The notes beneath the pieces were generated by a model. The model was not told the DNA's origin, ran no database searches, and was given only the letters and a program-made list of their open reading frames with translations. 64,000 nt of DNA from Iodobacter sp. (GTDB taxonomy: Bacteria; Pseudomonadota; Gammaproteobacteria; Burkholderiales; Chitinibacteraceae), in assembly GCF_025352645.1 (NCBI RefSeq), contig NZ_JANXSO010000017.1, positions 1 through 64,000 on the forward strand, written 5' to 3'. Each line of letters opens with the position of its first letter. Within the stretch, counting starts at the first letter, position 1. The position numbers and the translations under genes are program-made. Shown here one piece after another: positions 32,971 to 44,300 of the stretch.

Positions 32971-34320
32971 TTACCTTCCTCCCAAAGCCTTAAACGCTTG
33001 AGCCGATACCGCAAGGCGGGCGCGGCGGGTTTCGATCAGGGCTTGGCTGGCGGCGTAAAACTCACGCTGCGCATCCAGCACCTCTAAATAGCCTGATAAG
33101 CCCGAGGCATAGCGCGCTTCGGCAAGCTTTAAACGCTGGCCTTGGCGATCTGCCAGCTTTTGCTGTGCGGCAAGCTGCTCTACCAGCCAGCCTTGATCAG
33201 ATAACACATCGGCCACGTCTTTAAAGGCCAGCTGAATGGTTTTTTCGTACTCCGCCACAGCGATCACCTTGCGTGCAGCAGCAACATCTGCCCCAGCGCT
33301 TAAGCGGCCCCCGTCAAAAATCGGCAGGCTGATTTGGGGCAAAAAGCTCCAAGCGCGGTTGCCGCCGGAGAACAAATCGCCCAATTCATCGCTCATCACG
33401 CCAGCGCTACCCATAAGGGTAACTTTTGGGAAGAATGCGGCACGGGCAGCGCCAATATTGGCGTTAGCCGCCACCAGTTTTTGCTCTGCGGCCCGTACAT
33501 CAGGGCGATCAAGCAGCACTGCCGAGCTTAAGCCACTAGGTAATGCAAACACCTCAGCATTTAAGTTTACCTCGGGCAAGCTGACCACCTCGCCCACCAG
33601 CAGAGTCAGTGCGTTTTGCGCATTAACGGCTTGACGGCTTAAAACGGCTTTATCGCTTAAGGCGCTGTCTTGTGCGGCCTCTGCCTGCAAGAGATCTAAG
33701 CGATTAGCCACGCCCACATCCACGCGGCGTTTCACCACACGGGCACTTTCCTGACGCGCTGTAGCGGTTTGCTCGGCTAAGCGGCTGCGCGCATTTAAGG
33801 CTTGCGCAAGGTAATAACTATTTGCCACATCGGCAATCAAGCTACTACGTACCGATTGCTGTGCTTCTTCGCTGGCTAAGTAATTGGCTTTGGCCGCTTC
33901 GCTTAAACGACGCACCCGCCCCCAGAAATCCACCTCATAAGACAGCAAAGCCAAGTTGGCTTCATAACGGCGGCTGATATCTAGATCTGGGTTGCTACGG
34001 CTGGTGCTACCGGAGCCATTCGCACTCACGGCAGGCAGTAAATCCGCCTTCTGAATACCGTACAACGCCCGTGCTTCTTCGATTCTGGCCGTGGCAATTT
34101 TTAGATCGCGGTTATTGGCTAAAGATTTATCTATCACTGACTTTAAGGCAGGGTCTAGAAAATAGCTATTCCACTCTGGTGTATTGAGATCCTGTGGCTG
34201 GCTACCTAGCACACTGGCCACCGGTGCCGCTGGGCGAACGTAATCCGGCCCCATGGCGCAAGCGCCCAAGCCCAGCGTCATGGCAAGCAGCAGCGCCTTA
34301 GACATTAATTGTTTTTTCAT
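32971..34320 (-). CDS. RND efflux outer-membrane channel, pump 1
   Basis: A 449-residue outer-membrane factor of the NodT/OprM group. A lipoprotein signal (MKKQLMSKALLLAMTLGLGAC) precedes the typical AMGPDYVRPAAP start. The two repeated halves each carry long coiled helices; the second holds DRPDVRAAEQKLVAANANIGAARAAFFP. It would form the trimeric exit duct for the adaptor and permease encoded upstream on the same strand. It is 253 bp from the permease gene, with a folded repeat in the gap, so its expression may be partly uncoupled. Confidence 0.9.
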   Translation of the reverse strand: MKKQLMSKALLLAMTLGLGACAMGPDYVRPAAPVASVLGSQPQDLNTPEWNSYFLDPALKSVIDKSLANNRDLKIATARIEEARALYGIQKADLLPAVSANGSGSTSRSNPDLDISRRYEANLALLSYEVDFWGRVRRLSEAAKANYLASEEAQQSVRSSLIADVANSYYLAQALNARSRLAEQTATARQESARVVKRRVDVGVANRLDLLQAEAAQDSALSDKAVLSRQAVNAQNALTLLVGEVVSLPEVNLNAEVFALPSGLSSAVLLDRPDVRAAEQKLVAANANIGAARAAFFPKVTLMGSAGVMSDELGDLFSGGNRAWSFLPQISLPIFDGGRLSAGADVAAARKVIAVAEYEKTIQLAFKDVADVLSDQGWLVEQLAAQQKLADRQGQRLKLAEARYASGLSGYLEVLDAQREFYAASQALIETRRARLAVSAQAFKALGGR

Positions 34321-34456
34321 CCGTTTTTTCTACCTATTGGTTCGCGTCATTATACGAAGAGTGGGCATGCCGCCCTTCGAACACCGGCAAGTCAATTAAC
34401 CACCTGATTAGCGGGATAGCTCAGCAAAAATCATTTCAAACTTTAAATACATGACG

Positions 34457-34542
34457 ATCGTCATCCCCGAATGTTTTTAATCGGGGATCCAGAGGTTTTG
34501 AGCGCCACAAGCCTGGATTCCCGCCTTCGCGGGAATGACGAT
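34457..34542. repeat. Folded intergenic repeat (ATCGTCATCCCCG type)
   Basis: ATCGTCATCCCCG (34457-34469) pairs with CGGGAATGACGAT (34530-34542). Inside are CCCCGA/TCGGGG and TCCCGCCTTCGCGGGA hairpins and an ATCCAG/CTGGAT pair, so the whole 86 bp folds as a multi-branched cruciform. This type is common between genes of many proteobacteria. It lies inside the pump 1 operon, between permease and outer-membrane channel. Confidence 0.8.
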
Positions 34543-34573
34543 TCAATAAGCCGAGCTAAACCACTCATCAGGA

Positions 34574-37500
34574 TTAACGATGGTCATCCGCGATTTCATC
34601 TGTGCGCACCACGGTCTTCTCAGGGAAGAAGCGGCGCACCACCACAAAGAACACCGGCACTAGGAATACGGCAAATACCGTTGCGGTAATCATTCCGCCC
34701 ATTACCCCAGTACCAATGGCACGGCGGCTGGCTGCCCCAGCACCGGTACTCATGGCCAGCGGTAATACACCGGCAATAAAGGCAAACGAAGTCATCAGAA
34801 TCGGCCGGAAGCGTAAGCGGCAGGCTTCCATCGTGGCATCAACCACACTCATGCCTTGGCGTTGCAGATCACGAGCGAATTCAATAATCAGAATTGCGTT
34901 CTTTGCGGACAAACCAATAATGGCGATCAGCCCCACCTTAAAGTACACATCGTCTGGTAGGCCACGCAGTGTCATGGCGGCCACCGCGCCAAAAATACCC
35001 AGCGGCACCACCCACAGCACGGCAAACGGAATCGACCAGCTTTCATACAACGCAGCAAGGCATAAGAAAACAATCAGAATCGACAAGCCAAACAGGAACG
35101 GCGCTTGCGAACCAGACAGTCTTTCTTCAAACGAAGTGCCCGACCATTCAAAACCTACGCCTGCTGGCAATTGCTTAGCCATGGCTTCCATTGCGTCCAT
35201 GGCCTCGCCCGAGCTTTTGCCAGGGGCTGGGCCGCCAGAGATCTTGAACGCAGGCAAGCCGTTATAGCGATCCAGCGCAGAGGCACCTGCCTGCCATTTA
35301 GCCACGGCAATTTCTGATAGCGGCACTAAATTACCCGCCCGCGTTTTAAGCTGCAGCTTGAGCAAATCGTCTGGCGAAAGACGGCTTTCTGGCGTGGCCT
35401 GCATCAGTACACGCAAAATACGGCCTTCACGCACAAAGTCATTCACGTAGGCCGAGCCAAGTGAAATAGCCAGCGTGTTGTTCAGCTCAGTCATATCAAT
35501 ACCCAGCTGACTGGCTTTTTCTTTATTAACATCCAGCAGCAGCTGCTGGCCTGGCTCCTGGCCATCAGGGCGAACCCCAGCCAAGGCTTTATTTTGCGCC
35601 GCCATACCCAGCAACATATTGCGTGCTTCGTACAGACGATCACGGCCTAAACCGGCGCGATCTTGCAAGCGGAAATCAAAGCCCCCAACCGATGCCAATT
35701 CAGGAATCGGCGGCACATTGGTAGCAAAAGAGAACGCTTGTTTAATGCGGAACAACATCATATTGGCGCGTTGCACCACGGCTGCAACTTGATCATCCGG
35801 CTTAGGGCGATCTTTCCAGTCTTTTAAGGTTACAAAGGCCAGCGCCGCATTTTGACCACGGCCAAAAAAGCTGAAACCGACAATCGCAATCACGCGATCC
35901 ACTTCTGGCTGCTTCACAAAGTGCGATTCAATTTGCTCAACAATTTCTAAGGTACGCTCACGCGTCGCCCCAGCGGGCAATTGCACCACGCTAATAAAGT
36001 AACCTTGGTCTTCGTCCGGCAAGAAAGACGTTGGTAAGCGCGACATTAGCCAGCCGGTAGATGCCAGAATCAAAGCAAAAAACAGCAAGGACAAACCCGT
36101 CTTACGAATGCATGTGCCTACCCAGCCCTGATAGCGGATCGTTAAGGCAGCAAACTTGCGGTTAAACCAACCCAAGAAACCTTTCGTGCCATGATGCTCG
36201 CCCTTTTTCAAAGGCTTAAGGAAAGTCGCGCACAGCGCAGGCGTTAAGGTTAAAGCCATCAGCGCCGAGAAGAACATCGTCAGCACTAAGGTGACCGAGA
36301 ACTGGCGATAAATCGCACCCACCGCACCTGAGAAAAATGCCATCGGCACAAACACCGCGGTTAGCACCAACGTAATGGCGATAATTGGGCCGATAATCTG
36401 CCCCATGGCTTTTTGCGTGGCTTCGCGCGGCGCAAGGCCTTCTTCAGACATAATCCGTTCGACGTTTTCGATCACCACAATGGCATCGTCAACCAAGATA
36501 CCAATCGCCAGCACCATGGCAAACATGGTCAGCACATTGATCGAATAACCAAACAGCTGCAAACCCACCAAAGCGCCTAAAAGCGCAATCGGCACCACAA
36601 TCGTCGGAATCAGCGTGGCGCGGATATTACCTAGGAACAGGTACATCACAATAAACACCAAGCCAATGGCTTCAACCAACGTGGTTAATACTTCTTTAAT
36701 CGAAACATCGACAAACTTAGATGTATCGTAAGGCACTTCAACGGCAATCCCCTTAGGGAAAAACTTCGACAGCTCGTCCAGCTTGGCTTTTACTGCTTTG
36801 GCGGTTTCGAGCGCATTGCCATCGGGGGAGAGCTTAATCCCGATCGCCGCGATACTCTTACCATTTAAACGTGCCAATACGCTGTAATCTGATGCGCCCA
36901 GCTCAACCTTGGCCACATCTTTTAAGCGTAATTGCGAGCCGTTTTTGCCATCGCGCAGCACGATATTGCCAAACTGCTCAGCCGTTAAATAGCGGCCTTG
37001 TGTGACCACCGTTGCGGTAAATTGCTGGCCTGCAGGGGCTGGCAACTGGCCGATTTCACCAGTGGCCAATTGCACGTTTTGCGCGCGCACAGCAGCTAAG
37101 GCTTCTGAGGCGGACATCTTAAAGCCAGCCAATTTAGCCGGATCAAGCCAAATACGCATCGCGTATTCAGAGCCAAACAACATCGCCTCGCCCACACCCG
37201 GCACACGGCGAATGGAATCGATTACGCTAGAATTAACATAACTACCCAGCGCTACATTGTCGTAACTGCCATCTGGCGACAGCAGCGTGACAAACATCAG
37301 ATAGTTACTACGGGATTTAACCACCTGTACGCCTTGTTGGCGTACTTCACTAGGCAAACGCGCTTCAACCCGTTTCACACGGTTTTGCGCTTCTACCGAG
37401 GCGATATCTAAATTTGTACCCGGCTTAAACGTCAGCGTAATCGCCATATTACCGGCGCTATCGCTATTGGAGCTCATATACTGCATGTTCTCCAAACCGT

Positions 37501-37711
37501 TCATTTCCTGTTCAATCAGCGCGGTTACGGTTTCTTCCATCACCTGCGCGCTTGCGCCGGGGTAAGTTGCGTTAATGGTTAAAGCGGGCGGAGCCACTTC
37601 GGGGTATTGAGAGATCGGCAGGCTTTTGAAAGCCAGCAAACCTGCCAAAATAATAATAATGGCGATCACCCAAGCAAATACCGGGCGATCGATAAAAAAT
37701 CGAGCAAACAT
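34574..37711 (-). CDS. RND efflux permease (HAE1 type), pump 1
   Basis: A 1045-residue inner-membrane proton antiporter of the AcrB/MexB class, full length. It starts MFARFFIDRPVFAWVIAIII and has the ISQYPEVAPPALTINATYPG porter segment. The TM4 proton-relay pair sits in GILVDDAIVVIEN (near residue 405), and the second half begins after GWVGTCIRKTGLSLLFFALIL. It exports hydrophobic drugs, dyes or detergents from the periplasm and outer membrane leaflet; no substrate range can be read here. It follows the adaptor gene by 46 bp. Confidence 0.95.
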   Translation of the reverse strand: MFARFFIDRPVFAWVIAIIIILAGLLAFKSLPISQYPEVAPPALTINATYPGASAQVMEETVTALIEQEMNGLENMQYMSSNSDSAGNMAITLTFKPGTNLDIASVEAQNRVKRVEARLPSEVRQQGVQVVKSRSNYLMFVTLLSPDGSYDNVALGSYVNSSVIDSIRRVPGVGEAMLFGSEYAMRIWLDPAKLAGFKMSASEALAAVRAQNVQLATGEIGQLPAPAGQQFTATVVTQGRYLTAEQFGNIVLRDGKNGSQLRLKDVAKVELGASDYSVLARLNGKSIAAIGIKLSPDGNALETAKAVKAKLDELSKFFPKGIAVEVPYDTSKFVDVSIKEVLTTLVEAIGLVFIVMYLFLGNIRATLIPTIVVPIALLGALVGLQLFGYSINVLTMFAMVLAIGILVDDAIVVIENVERIMSEEGLAPREATQKAMGQIIGPIIAITLVLTAVFVPMAFFSGAVGAIYRQFSVTLVLTMFFSALMALTLTPALCATFLKPLKKGEHHGTKGFLGWFNRKFAALTIRYQGWVGTCIRKTGLSLLFFALILASTGWLMSRLPTSFLPDEDQGYFISVVQLPAGATRERTLEIVEQIESHFVKQPEVDRVIAIVGFSFFGRGQNAALAFVTLKDWKDRPKPDDQVAAVVQRANMMLFRIKQAFSFATNVPPIPELASVGGFDFRLQDRAGLGRDRLYEARNMLLGMAAQNKALAGVRPDGQEPGQQLLLDVNKEKASQLGIDMTELNNTLAISLGSAYVNDFVREGRILRVLMQATPESRLSPDDLLKLQLKTRAGNLVPLSEIAVAKWQAGASALDRYNGLPAFKISGGPAPGKSSGEAMDAMEAMAKQLPAGVGFEWSGTSFEERLSGSQAPFLFGLSILIVFLCLAALYESWSIPFAVLWVVPLGIFGAVAAMTLRGLPDDVYFKVGLIAIIGLSAKNAILIIEFARDLQRQGMSVVDATMEACRLRFRPILMTSFAFIAGVLPLAMSTGAGAASRRAIGTGVMGGMITATVFAVFLVPVFFVVVRRFFPEKTVVRTDEIADDHR

Positions 37712-37757
37712 AAACTCTCCTAATGCGCTAGTGATGCCTATGCATCATCAGCCACAT

Positions 37758-38957
37758 CTATTTTTTGGCAGGGGCAGGGGCAGAAGCTGCAGGTGCTGAT
37801 GCTGGTGCAGATTTAGCGGCAGCCGCATCAATCGGAGTCACTACCGCGCCAGGGCGTACTTTTTGAATGCCATCGATCATCACCCGCTCGCCGCCTTTTA
37901 AACCACTCAAGACGATCCAATCTTTGCCTGAGAATCCACCGGTTTTTACTGGCGCAGGGGCGACTTTATTGTCGCTGCCCACTACATAAACAAACTGGCC
38001 TTGTGGCGATGAAACAATCGCTTGTTGTGGCACACGCACCGTGGAATCCATTGCACCTTGCGCAACCCTTACCGTGGCAAACATGCCAGGCAGTAAAAGA
38101 TGATCTGGGTTAGGAAACTCAGCGCGTAAAGTCACCGTACCGGTCGTTGGATCAATCGTTTGCTCAGCAAATAGCAACTTACCGGAGTGAGCGTAGGCAG
38201 TGCCATCTTCTAATAAGAGATCAACGGGTAAAGTGGCTTGTTTAAGCTTGCCCGCTTTTGTCATTTGCTTTAAACGCAGCAAATCGGCACCAGACTGATT
38301 AAAATCCACATAAACCGCATCAATTTGCTCGATAGTTGCCAGCGGAGTAGCCGTGCCTTTATTCAGCAATGCGCCTTCTGAAACCAGAGCGCGGCCAATG
38401 CGGCCACTGATAGGCGCTTGTACGCTGGCGTACTCTAGATCCACGCCGCTGCGGCGCACTTCTGCCTCAGCGGCAGCCATTTCGGCTTCTGCTTGCTTAA
38501 GCTGCGCTTCAGCCTGATCAAATTCTTGACGGCTGACACCCTGCTCCCCCACCAGCTGGCGATAGCGATCAGCGGTTTGCTTGGCAATTGAAACACTCGC
38601 CTTGGCTTTAGCCAGTGCGGCTTTAGCCGTGGCGGCATTGGCCTCTAGTACGCGTGAATCAATCTTAAATAAAGACTGCCCTGCTTTAACCTCACCGCCC
38701 TCATTAAAGAGGCGTTTTTCTAAAATACCATCCACGCGGGCGCGCACTTCGGCAGTGCGTACCGCAGTGATACGGCCACTTAAATCACGTGTTAATGCTG
38801 CACTACCTGCCTGAGTGGTGACCACGGTGACTTCTGGCGGCGGCATTCCACCACCCGCGCCACCCGCAGCGCCTTCTGGCCCACCTTTACCGCAAGCCGC
38901 TAATAGACTTGCCGCAGCTAAAACTAAAACCACACTTTTTTTCAGTGAAGGAAGCAT
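37758..38957 (-). CDS. RND efflux periplasmic adaptor, pump 1
   Basis: A 399-residue membrane-fusion protein with a lipoprotein signal (LAACGKGG) near residue 22. It shows barrel-sandwich halves (RVDGILEKRLFNEGGEVKAGQ and APISGRIGRALVSEGALLNKG) around an alanine-rich hairpin (residues about 100-170) with the RQEFDQAEAQLKQAEAE register that contacts the outer-membrane channel. The C-terminal 30 residues are an Ala/Pro/Ser-rich tail (SAPASAPAASAPAPAKK). It is the first gene of the pump 1 operon, downstream of the TetR gene on the same strand. Confidence 0.93.
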   Translation of the reverse strand: MLPSLKKSVVLVLAAASLLAACGKGGPEGAAGGAGGGMPPPEVTVVTTQAGSAALTRDLSGRITAVRTAEVRARVDGILEKRLFNEGGEVKAGQSLFKIDSRVLEANAATAKAALAKAKASVSIAKQTADRYRQLVGEQGVSRQEFDQAEAQLKQAEAEMAAAEAEVRRSGVDLEYASVQAPISGRIGRALVSEGALLNKGTATPLATIEQIDAVYVDFNQSGADLLRLKQMTKAGKLKQATLPVDLLLEDGTAYAHSGKLLFAEQTIDPTTGTVTLRAEFPNPDHLLLPGMFATVRVAQGAMDSTVRVPQQAIVSSPQGQFVYVVGSDNKVAPAPVKTGGFSGKDWIVLSGLKGGERVMIDGIQKVRPGAVVTPIDAAAAKSAPASAPAASAPAPAKK

Positions 38958-39199
38958 TACTAATCCTTAATCCGCTTAATTAAAATATTTACGCCAATAA
39001 ATTGACGATCCACTTATCTTTCTACCAAGGCGCACATGGGCGCTTAGCTGGTTTTTAAAACTAACAACAGATACTTATACCGCCACATTAATAAAAAGGT
39101 TTTGCGCCCACCAAACGACATCCACAAACCGAATATAGGGGCGCAGCAAGCAGCGCCCTTAATGCCTGGCAATGCTCACCTATCATCGAAATATCATCT

Positions 39200-39802
39200 T
39201 TAACAGGGGCGATAGGCGCGCAAAAAGCGATCCACAAGACGCCCAACCTTAGCCTCTTCACCTGCAGGATCTGGCGGCTCGCCACCAAAAAACATTTTTA
39301 AACGATCGTAACCACTCAGCGTATCCAGTAGGTAAGCGGCAGCTTCAAAGGCATCGGCTTGAATTAAGCCACCTTCTTGCATGGCCGTTTCCAAAGTCAG
39401 CGCTAATTGCTTGGTGGTGCGCTCAATACAAAGCTCAAAGTGCCGACGGGCCAAATCAGGAAAACGGGGTGCTTCAGTGGTCAGCACACGGTGCGCACTA
39501 ATGGACTCTGGCTCCATAATCCGCGCCCTAAATGACAAAGCAAATCGCATTAAGCGCTCCCGCACCGTGCCCTCGTCCACGGTTAGCGGTGCCAGCATTT
39601 CGGCAATACACAGCTCAATGGTCAGCTCAAACAAAGCTTGCTTACTGCCAAAACGGTTATAAATCGTTTGCCTTGCCACTCCAGCGCGTTGCGCCACTTT
39701 ATCTATACTGGCTCGATAACCCATTTCGCAAAAAACAAGCTTTGCTGCCTCAACGACAGGATCGCCACTTGTATTCAGCGGCGCAATCTTACTTGTAACC
39801 AT
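39200..39802 (-). CDS. TetR/AcrR-family repressor
   Basis: A 200-residue regulator with an N-terminal helix-turn-helix at about residues 30-52 (ASIDKVAQRAGVARQTIYNRFGSK) and a helical ligand-binding domain ending in the C-terminal RLVDRFLRAY. AcrR-like repressors of this design are released by pump substrates. It sits between two RND operons: pump 1 lies 243 bp downstream on the same strand and pump 2 begins 407 bp away on the other strand, so it could control either or both, and itself. Confidence 0.92.
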   Translation of the reverse strand: MVTSKIAPLNTSGDPVVEAAKLVFCEMGYRASIDKVAQRAGVARQTIYNRFGSKQALFELTIELCIAEMLAPLTVDEGTVRERLMRFALSFRARIMEPESISAHRVLTTEAPRFPDLARRHFELCIERTTKQLALTLETAMQEGGLIQADAFEAAAYLLDTLSGYDRLKMFFGGEPPDPAGEEAKVGRLVDRFLRAYRPC

Positions 39803-40209
39803 TATCTTCTCTCAACTTGGACTGGACAGTCTAATCCATAAAAAATGTAAAGTGAACTCATTTGCATACAACAAAAAGCGCCATATTTTTAGTATTGAGC
39901 AACACCAAGGCATTCAGGGCAAAATTAAGCACTCAATATGCTGTTTTTTTACGCATCAAAAGACACATTTTTTAAGCTTTTGGCATATTTCACGGTAGTG
40001 CACCTTTAAACAACTAATCTGACAAGATAATAGTGTGATTTTTTCAAATGAAATATGCACTAGCTCCCCCTATTAAACCCTTATACCCTGACTGGCCACC
40101 CTTTCAAGCAATGCAAATAGCATTAAGTAAGCAGCTGTTTTCTATCTCTTTTTTGCGGCACTTCATATAAAAATTCAATACTTCAAACCCTATAGCTGGA
40201 GATCACCTG
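39803..40209. promoter_or_regulatory. Divergent control region tetR / RND pump 2, with candidate operator
   Basis: No gene fits in this 407-bp gap. GACTGGACAGTC (39820-39831) is a perfect 4+4+4 dyad lying 18 bp before the TetR start, the usual place for an autorepression operator; the flanks (TTG...TCTAATCCA) extend it only weakly. The rest is AT-rich (CATTTTTTAAGC, AATATGCACTAGC) and should hold the promoter of pump 2, but no single -35/-10 pair stands out. CTGGAGATCACCTG provides the ribosome site before ATG 40210. Confidence 0.5.
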
Positions 40210-41367
40210 ATGAAACAGGGTACTAGGTTGTTACCAAAAACTTTTCACCTGAGCGCCCTTACCTTACTCATCTTATTGAGTGCCTGTGAGCAAAAAACTG
40301 GCCCCAGCGCACCGCCGCCAGCCCCAGTAAGTTTCATTGAATTAAAACCTACAGATGTTGTACTTAATAAAGAAATGGTGGGTGAAACGGCCGGCTATCG
40401 TGATATTGAAGTTCGCTCCCGCGTGAACGGCATCTTATTAAAAAGAACCTATATAGAAGGCGCACAAGTGCAAGCAGGACAAGTGCTTTTTGAAATTGAT
40501 CCAGAGCCTTATAAAGCCACCCTTGATCAAGCCAAAGGCCAGCTTTCACAAGAAACATCCAAGCTAGAAAAAGCCCGTGCCGATCGCGATCGAATTATTC
40601 CGCTATTTAAAGAAAACGCAGTCAGCCGCAAAGATTACGACGACGCTTTATCCGCCTACACCTCAGCCCTTGCCAGTACGCAAACGGCGCAAGCCAGTGT
40701 AAAACAAGCCGAGCTTAATTTGGGTTACACCAAGGTAACAGCACCTTTCTCCGGCACCACCAGTAAGCTGGTGCAATCAGAAGGCAGCTTGATTTCTGCC
40801 ACGGGTGATTCGGGCCGCCTGACGACGATTTCTCAGCTTGATCCGCTCTATGTTAATTTTTCTTACTCTGAGCAAGATCGGCAAGAGCTAGAAGCCGCCT
40901 CCCGTAGCGGCCAAGTCACCTTAAACGAAAGCTTTAAAGCCAAAATTAAGCTAGCCGATGGCAGCAACTACGCGCAAACCGGCTTGATTAATTTCTCTGA
41001 CAACCGAGTTGATCCTAAAACCGGCACGATTCGCGCACGCGCTATTTTCAAAAACCCCAAGGGTGATTTACTACCAGGGCAATTTGTTCGCGTCACACTA
41101 GAGCTTGGCAAACGCAAAAACACGCTTTTGGTGCCTGAACGCGCTGTAGTACAATCACAAGCCGATCATATTGTGATGACCTTGGGTGAAGGCAATAAAG
41201 TCGTGCCTATCCCCGTTAAGCTAGGCTCGGTGATTGATGGCAAGGTAATTATTGAAGCCGGCCTAAAAGCAGGGCAAAAAGTGATTGTGGATGGGCTGAT
41301 GAAAGCCAAGCCAGGCTCAGTGGTTAACCCAAGCCCTGCCAGCGCTGCTGCTGCACCAAAGGAATAA
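40210..41367 (+). CDS. RND efflux periplasmic adaptor, pump 2
   Basis: A 385-residue membrane-fusion protein. The signal ends in the lipobox LSAC ([20 protein letters not shown]...), making it a lipoprotein. It has the [20 protein letters not shown] barrel-sandwich half, a helical hairpin near residues 105-160 and the [19 protein letters not shown] second half. It differs clearly from the pump 1 adaptor and looks closer to MexE/OqxA-type adaptors. It is followed by the permease after 2 bp, so expression is tightly coupled. Confidence 0.93.
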   Translation: MKQGTRLLPKTFHLSALTLLILLSACEQKTGPSAPPPAPVSFIELKPTDVVLNKEMVGETAGYRDIEVRSRVNGILLKRTYIEGAQVQAGQVLFEIDPEPYKATLDQAKGQLSQETSKLEKARADRDRIIPLFKENAVSRKDYDDALSAYTSALASTQTAQASVKQAELNLGYTKVTAPFSGTTSKLVQSEGSLISATGDSGRLTTISQLDPLYVNFSYSEQDRQELEAASRSGQVTLNESFKAKIKLADGSNYAQTGLINFSDNRVDPKTGTIRARAIFKNPKGDLLPGQFVRVTLELGKRKNTLLVPERAVVQSQADHIVMTLGEGNKVVPIPVKLGSVIDGKVIIEAGLKAGQKVIVDGLMKAKPGSVVNPSPASAAAAPKE

Positions 41368-41369
41368 GC

Positions 41370-44300
41370 ATGTTTTCAAAATTCTTTATTGAGCGGCCTA
41401 TTTTTTCCAGCGTGATTTCCATCATCATCGTGCTGGCGGGCTTGGCCGCAATGCGCTCCCTTCCTATTGAGCAATACCCTGGCATTACTCCGCCCGTGGT
41501 TTCGGTCACGGCGGTTTACCCAGGCGCTACACCAGAAGTGATTGCCCAAACGGTCGCCGCACCGCTAGAGCAACAAATTAATGGTGTAGAAAAAATGATT
41601 TATGTGCAATCTGGCTCCGCTTCAAACGGCCAGATGAGCATGAATGTGTACTTTGAAATTGGTACCGATCCTGACCAAGCCACGATTAACGTGAATAACC
41701 GTGTATCTGCCGCCTTAGCCCAGCTGCCTGAAGAGGTAAAGCGCCAAGGGGTTACGGTTAAGAAGAAATCCACATCTATCTTAGAAGTTGTGGCCTTGAA
41801 TTCACCCAATGGCCGCTACGACACCACCTATCTTTCTAACTATGCCCAGCTCAATATCGTTGACGAGCTAAAGCGCCTACCTGGGGTGGGTGATTTAAGT
41901 ATGTTTGGCGGCACGGACTACGCCATGCGTGTTTGGCTGCGGCCAGATCGGCTCGCCCAGCTTAAGCTTTCTCCTTCTGACGTTATTGCGGCCATTCGCG
42001 AGCAAAACGCCCAATTTGCTGCAGGTAAAATTGGCGCCCAACCCACTACCGCCCCGATTGATTTCACGTATACGGTGAATACGCAGGGCCGTTTAAAAGA
42101 TGCTAAAGAGTTCGAAAACATCATCATCCGCTCTACCTCTGACGGGGCAAAAATTCGTCTGAAAGACGTGGCACGGGTTGAAATGGGCGGTAAAGACTAC
42201 GACTTGCAAGCCCGATTAAATGGCAAATCCGCCGTCGCCATTGGTCTGTATCTGCAACCGGGAGCCAATGCGGTTGCTGTTGCTGCCGCCGTTAAAGCCA
42301 AGATGGAAGAACTAAAAGTACGCTTCCCCGAAGGCATTGCTTACTCCATCCCTTATGACACCACCGAATTTGTTAAAATTTCGATTGAGGAAGTGGTACA
42401 TACGCTGTTCGAAGCGATTATTTTAGTATTTATCGTGGTTTACCTTTTCTTACAAAACTTCCGCGCCACGCTGATCCCCTGCATTGCCGTACCGATCTCC
42501 TTGATTGGTACCTTTGCTGGCATGTTGATACTGGGATTTTCGATCAACCTCTTAACCCTGTTTGGGATGGTGCTGGCAATTGGTATCGTGGTGGATGACG
42601 CCATTGTGGTGCTGGAAAACGTTGAGCGGATTATGAGCGAGACCAAATGCTCCGCTAAAGAAGCCTCCATCCAAGCCATGCAAGAAGTTGCTGGCCCCGT
42701 AATCGCCATTGTTTTAGTGCTGTGCGCCGTATTCTTGCCCGTCGCCTTTATGGGGGGCATGACCGGTGTAATGTATAAGCAATTTGCCGTGACCATTGCG
42801 GTTTCGGTGGTGATCTCAGGGATTGTGGCCTTAACACTCACCCCAGCGCTGTGCGCTATTTTGCTAAAAAACAACCATCAAAAACCAGCTCGTTTCTTTG
42901 TGTGGTTTAACAATAGCTTTGATCGCCTCACCAATGGCTATGTAAGCGGCGTAGCCTTTTTAAACCGCCGTGTTGGCGTGGCGTTTATTCTATTTGCCGC
43001 TATCTTACTGGCGATTTTTGTCTTACTGCAAAAAGTACCTGGTGCACTGGTACCCGATGAAGATCAGGGCACTTTAATCAGCGCAGTGATGCTGCCTGAT
43101 GCGTCTTCGCTCAATCGCACTGCTGCATCTAGCGATCAATTTGAAAAAATGTTGATGGCAAATAAAAATGTCGAAAACGTCGTTTCCTTTGTCGGTTTTG
43201 ACATTTTGTCTGGTGCGGTGATTAGCAATAGCGGCATTGTTTTCTCAACACTTAAAGATTGGAAAGAGCGTAAAGACCCCGCCGACAGCTCATTTGCCCT
43301 CGCTAAAACCTTCCAAGGCATGGCGTATATGGGAATGAAAGATGGCTTTGCTGCCACCTTTAATCCACCGGCTATTCAAGGGATGTCCACAACCGGCGGG
43401 ATTGAGGCCTATCTGCAAAATCGCGGCACGGGCAGCACGGCAGAGTTTTCGCAAGCCACCCAGCGCTTTGTTGACGAAGCAAAAAAACGCCCTGAGTTTG
43501 CCAGCGTTTCCACCACCTTCCGCGCCAATGTACCGCAGATTTATCTTGATCTTGATCGCGAAAAAGCCAAGGCACTTGGGGTGAGCATCAACCAAGTATT
43601 CGACACCATGCAAGCCACCTTTGGCCAAGTATATGTCAATGACTTTAACCAGTTTGGCCGCACTTATCGTGTGCAATTGCAATCTGAAGCGGATTACCGT
43701 GCCCGCCCAGATGATATTCGCAATGTTTATGTGCGATCAGATAAAGGCGACATGATTCCGCTGACCAGCTTGGTTAAAGTAAAAACCTCGGCGGGGCCAG
43801 AATTGGTTGAGCGCTTCAACGTCTTCCAAGCAGCAAAAATCATGGCTCAACCTGCCCCCGGCATCAGCTCTGGGCAAGCGATCAAAGCACTGGAAGAAGT
43901 GGAAGCCAACGTGATGGGCTCTGATTACAAGCTGCAATGGACCGGCTCTGCCTACCAAGAAAAATCAGCGGGCTCTTCAGCAGCCTTGGCGTTTGGCTTC
44001 GGTATTATCATGGTGTTCTTGATTTTGGCTGCGCAGTATGAGCGCTGGACGTTACCTATTGCCGTGATCAGTGCCGTGCCCTTTGCGCTATTTGGTGCCT
44101 TGCTTTCGGTTTACCTTACAGGGCTAACTAACGACGTTTACTTCCAGATTGGCCTCGTTACCCTTGTAGGGCTGGCGGCTAAAAATGCCATTCTGATTGT
44201 TGAATTTGCCGTGATGAAGCATGAAGAAGGAATGAGCTTGCTGGATTCCGCACTTTCGGCGGCCCGCTTACGTTTCCGCCCAATTGTGATGACATCCTTG

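Noticed and set aside
34602..35267. Long plus-strand frame (221 codons) within the pump 1 permease
   Set aside because: Antisense shadow of a strongly conserved RND gene; composition is Ser/Thr/Pro-rich as expected for a shadow frame, and it has no start signal.
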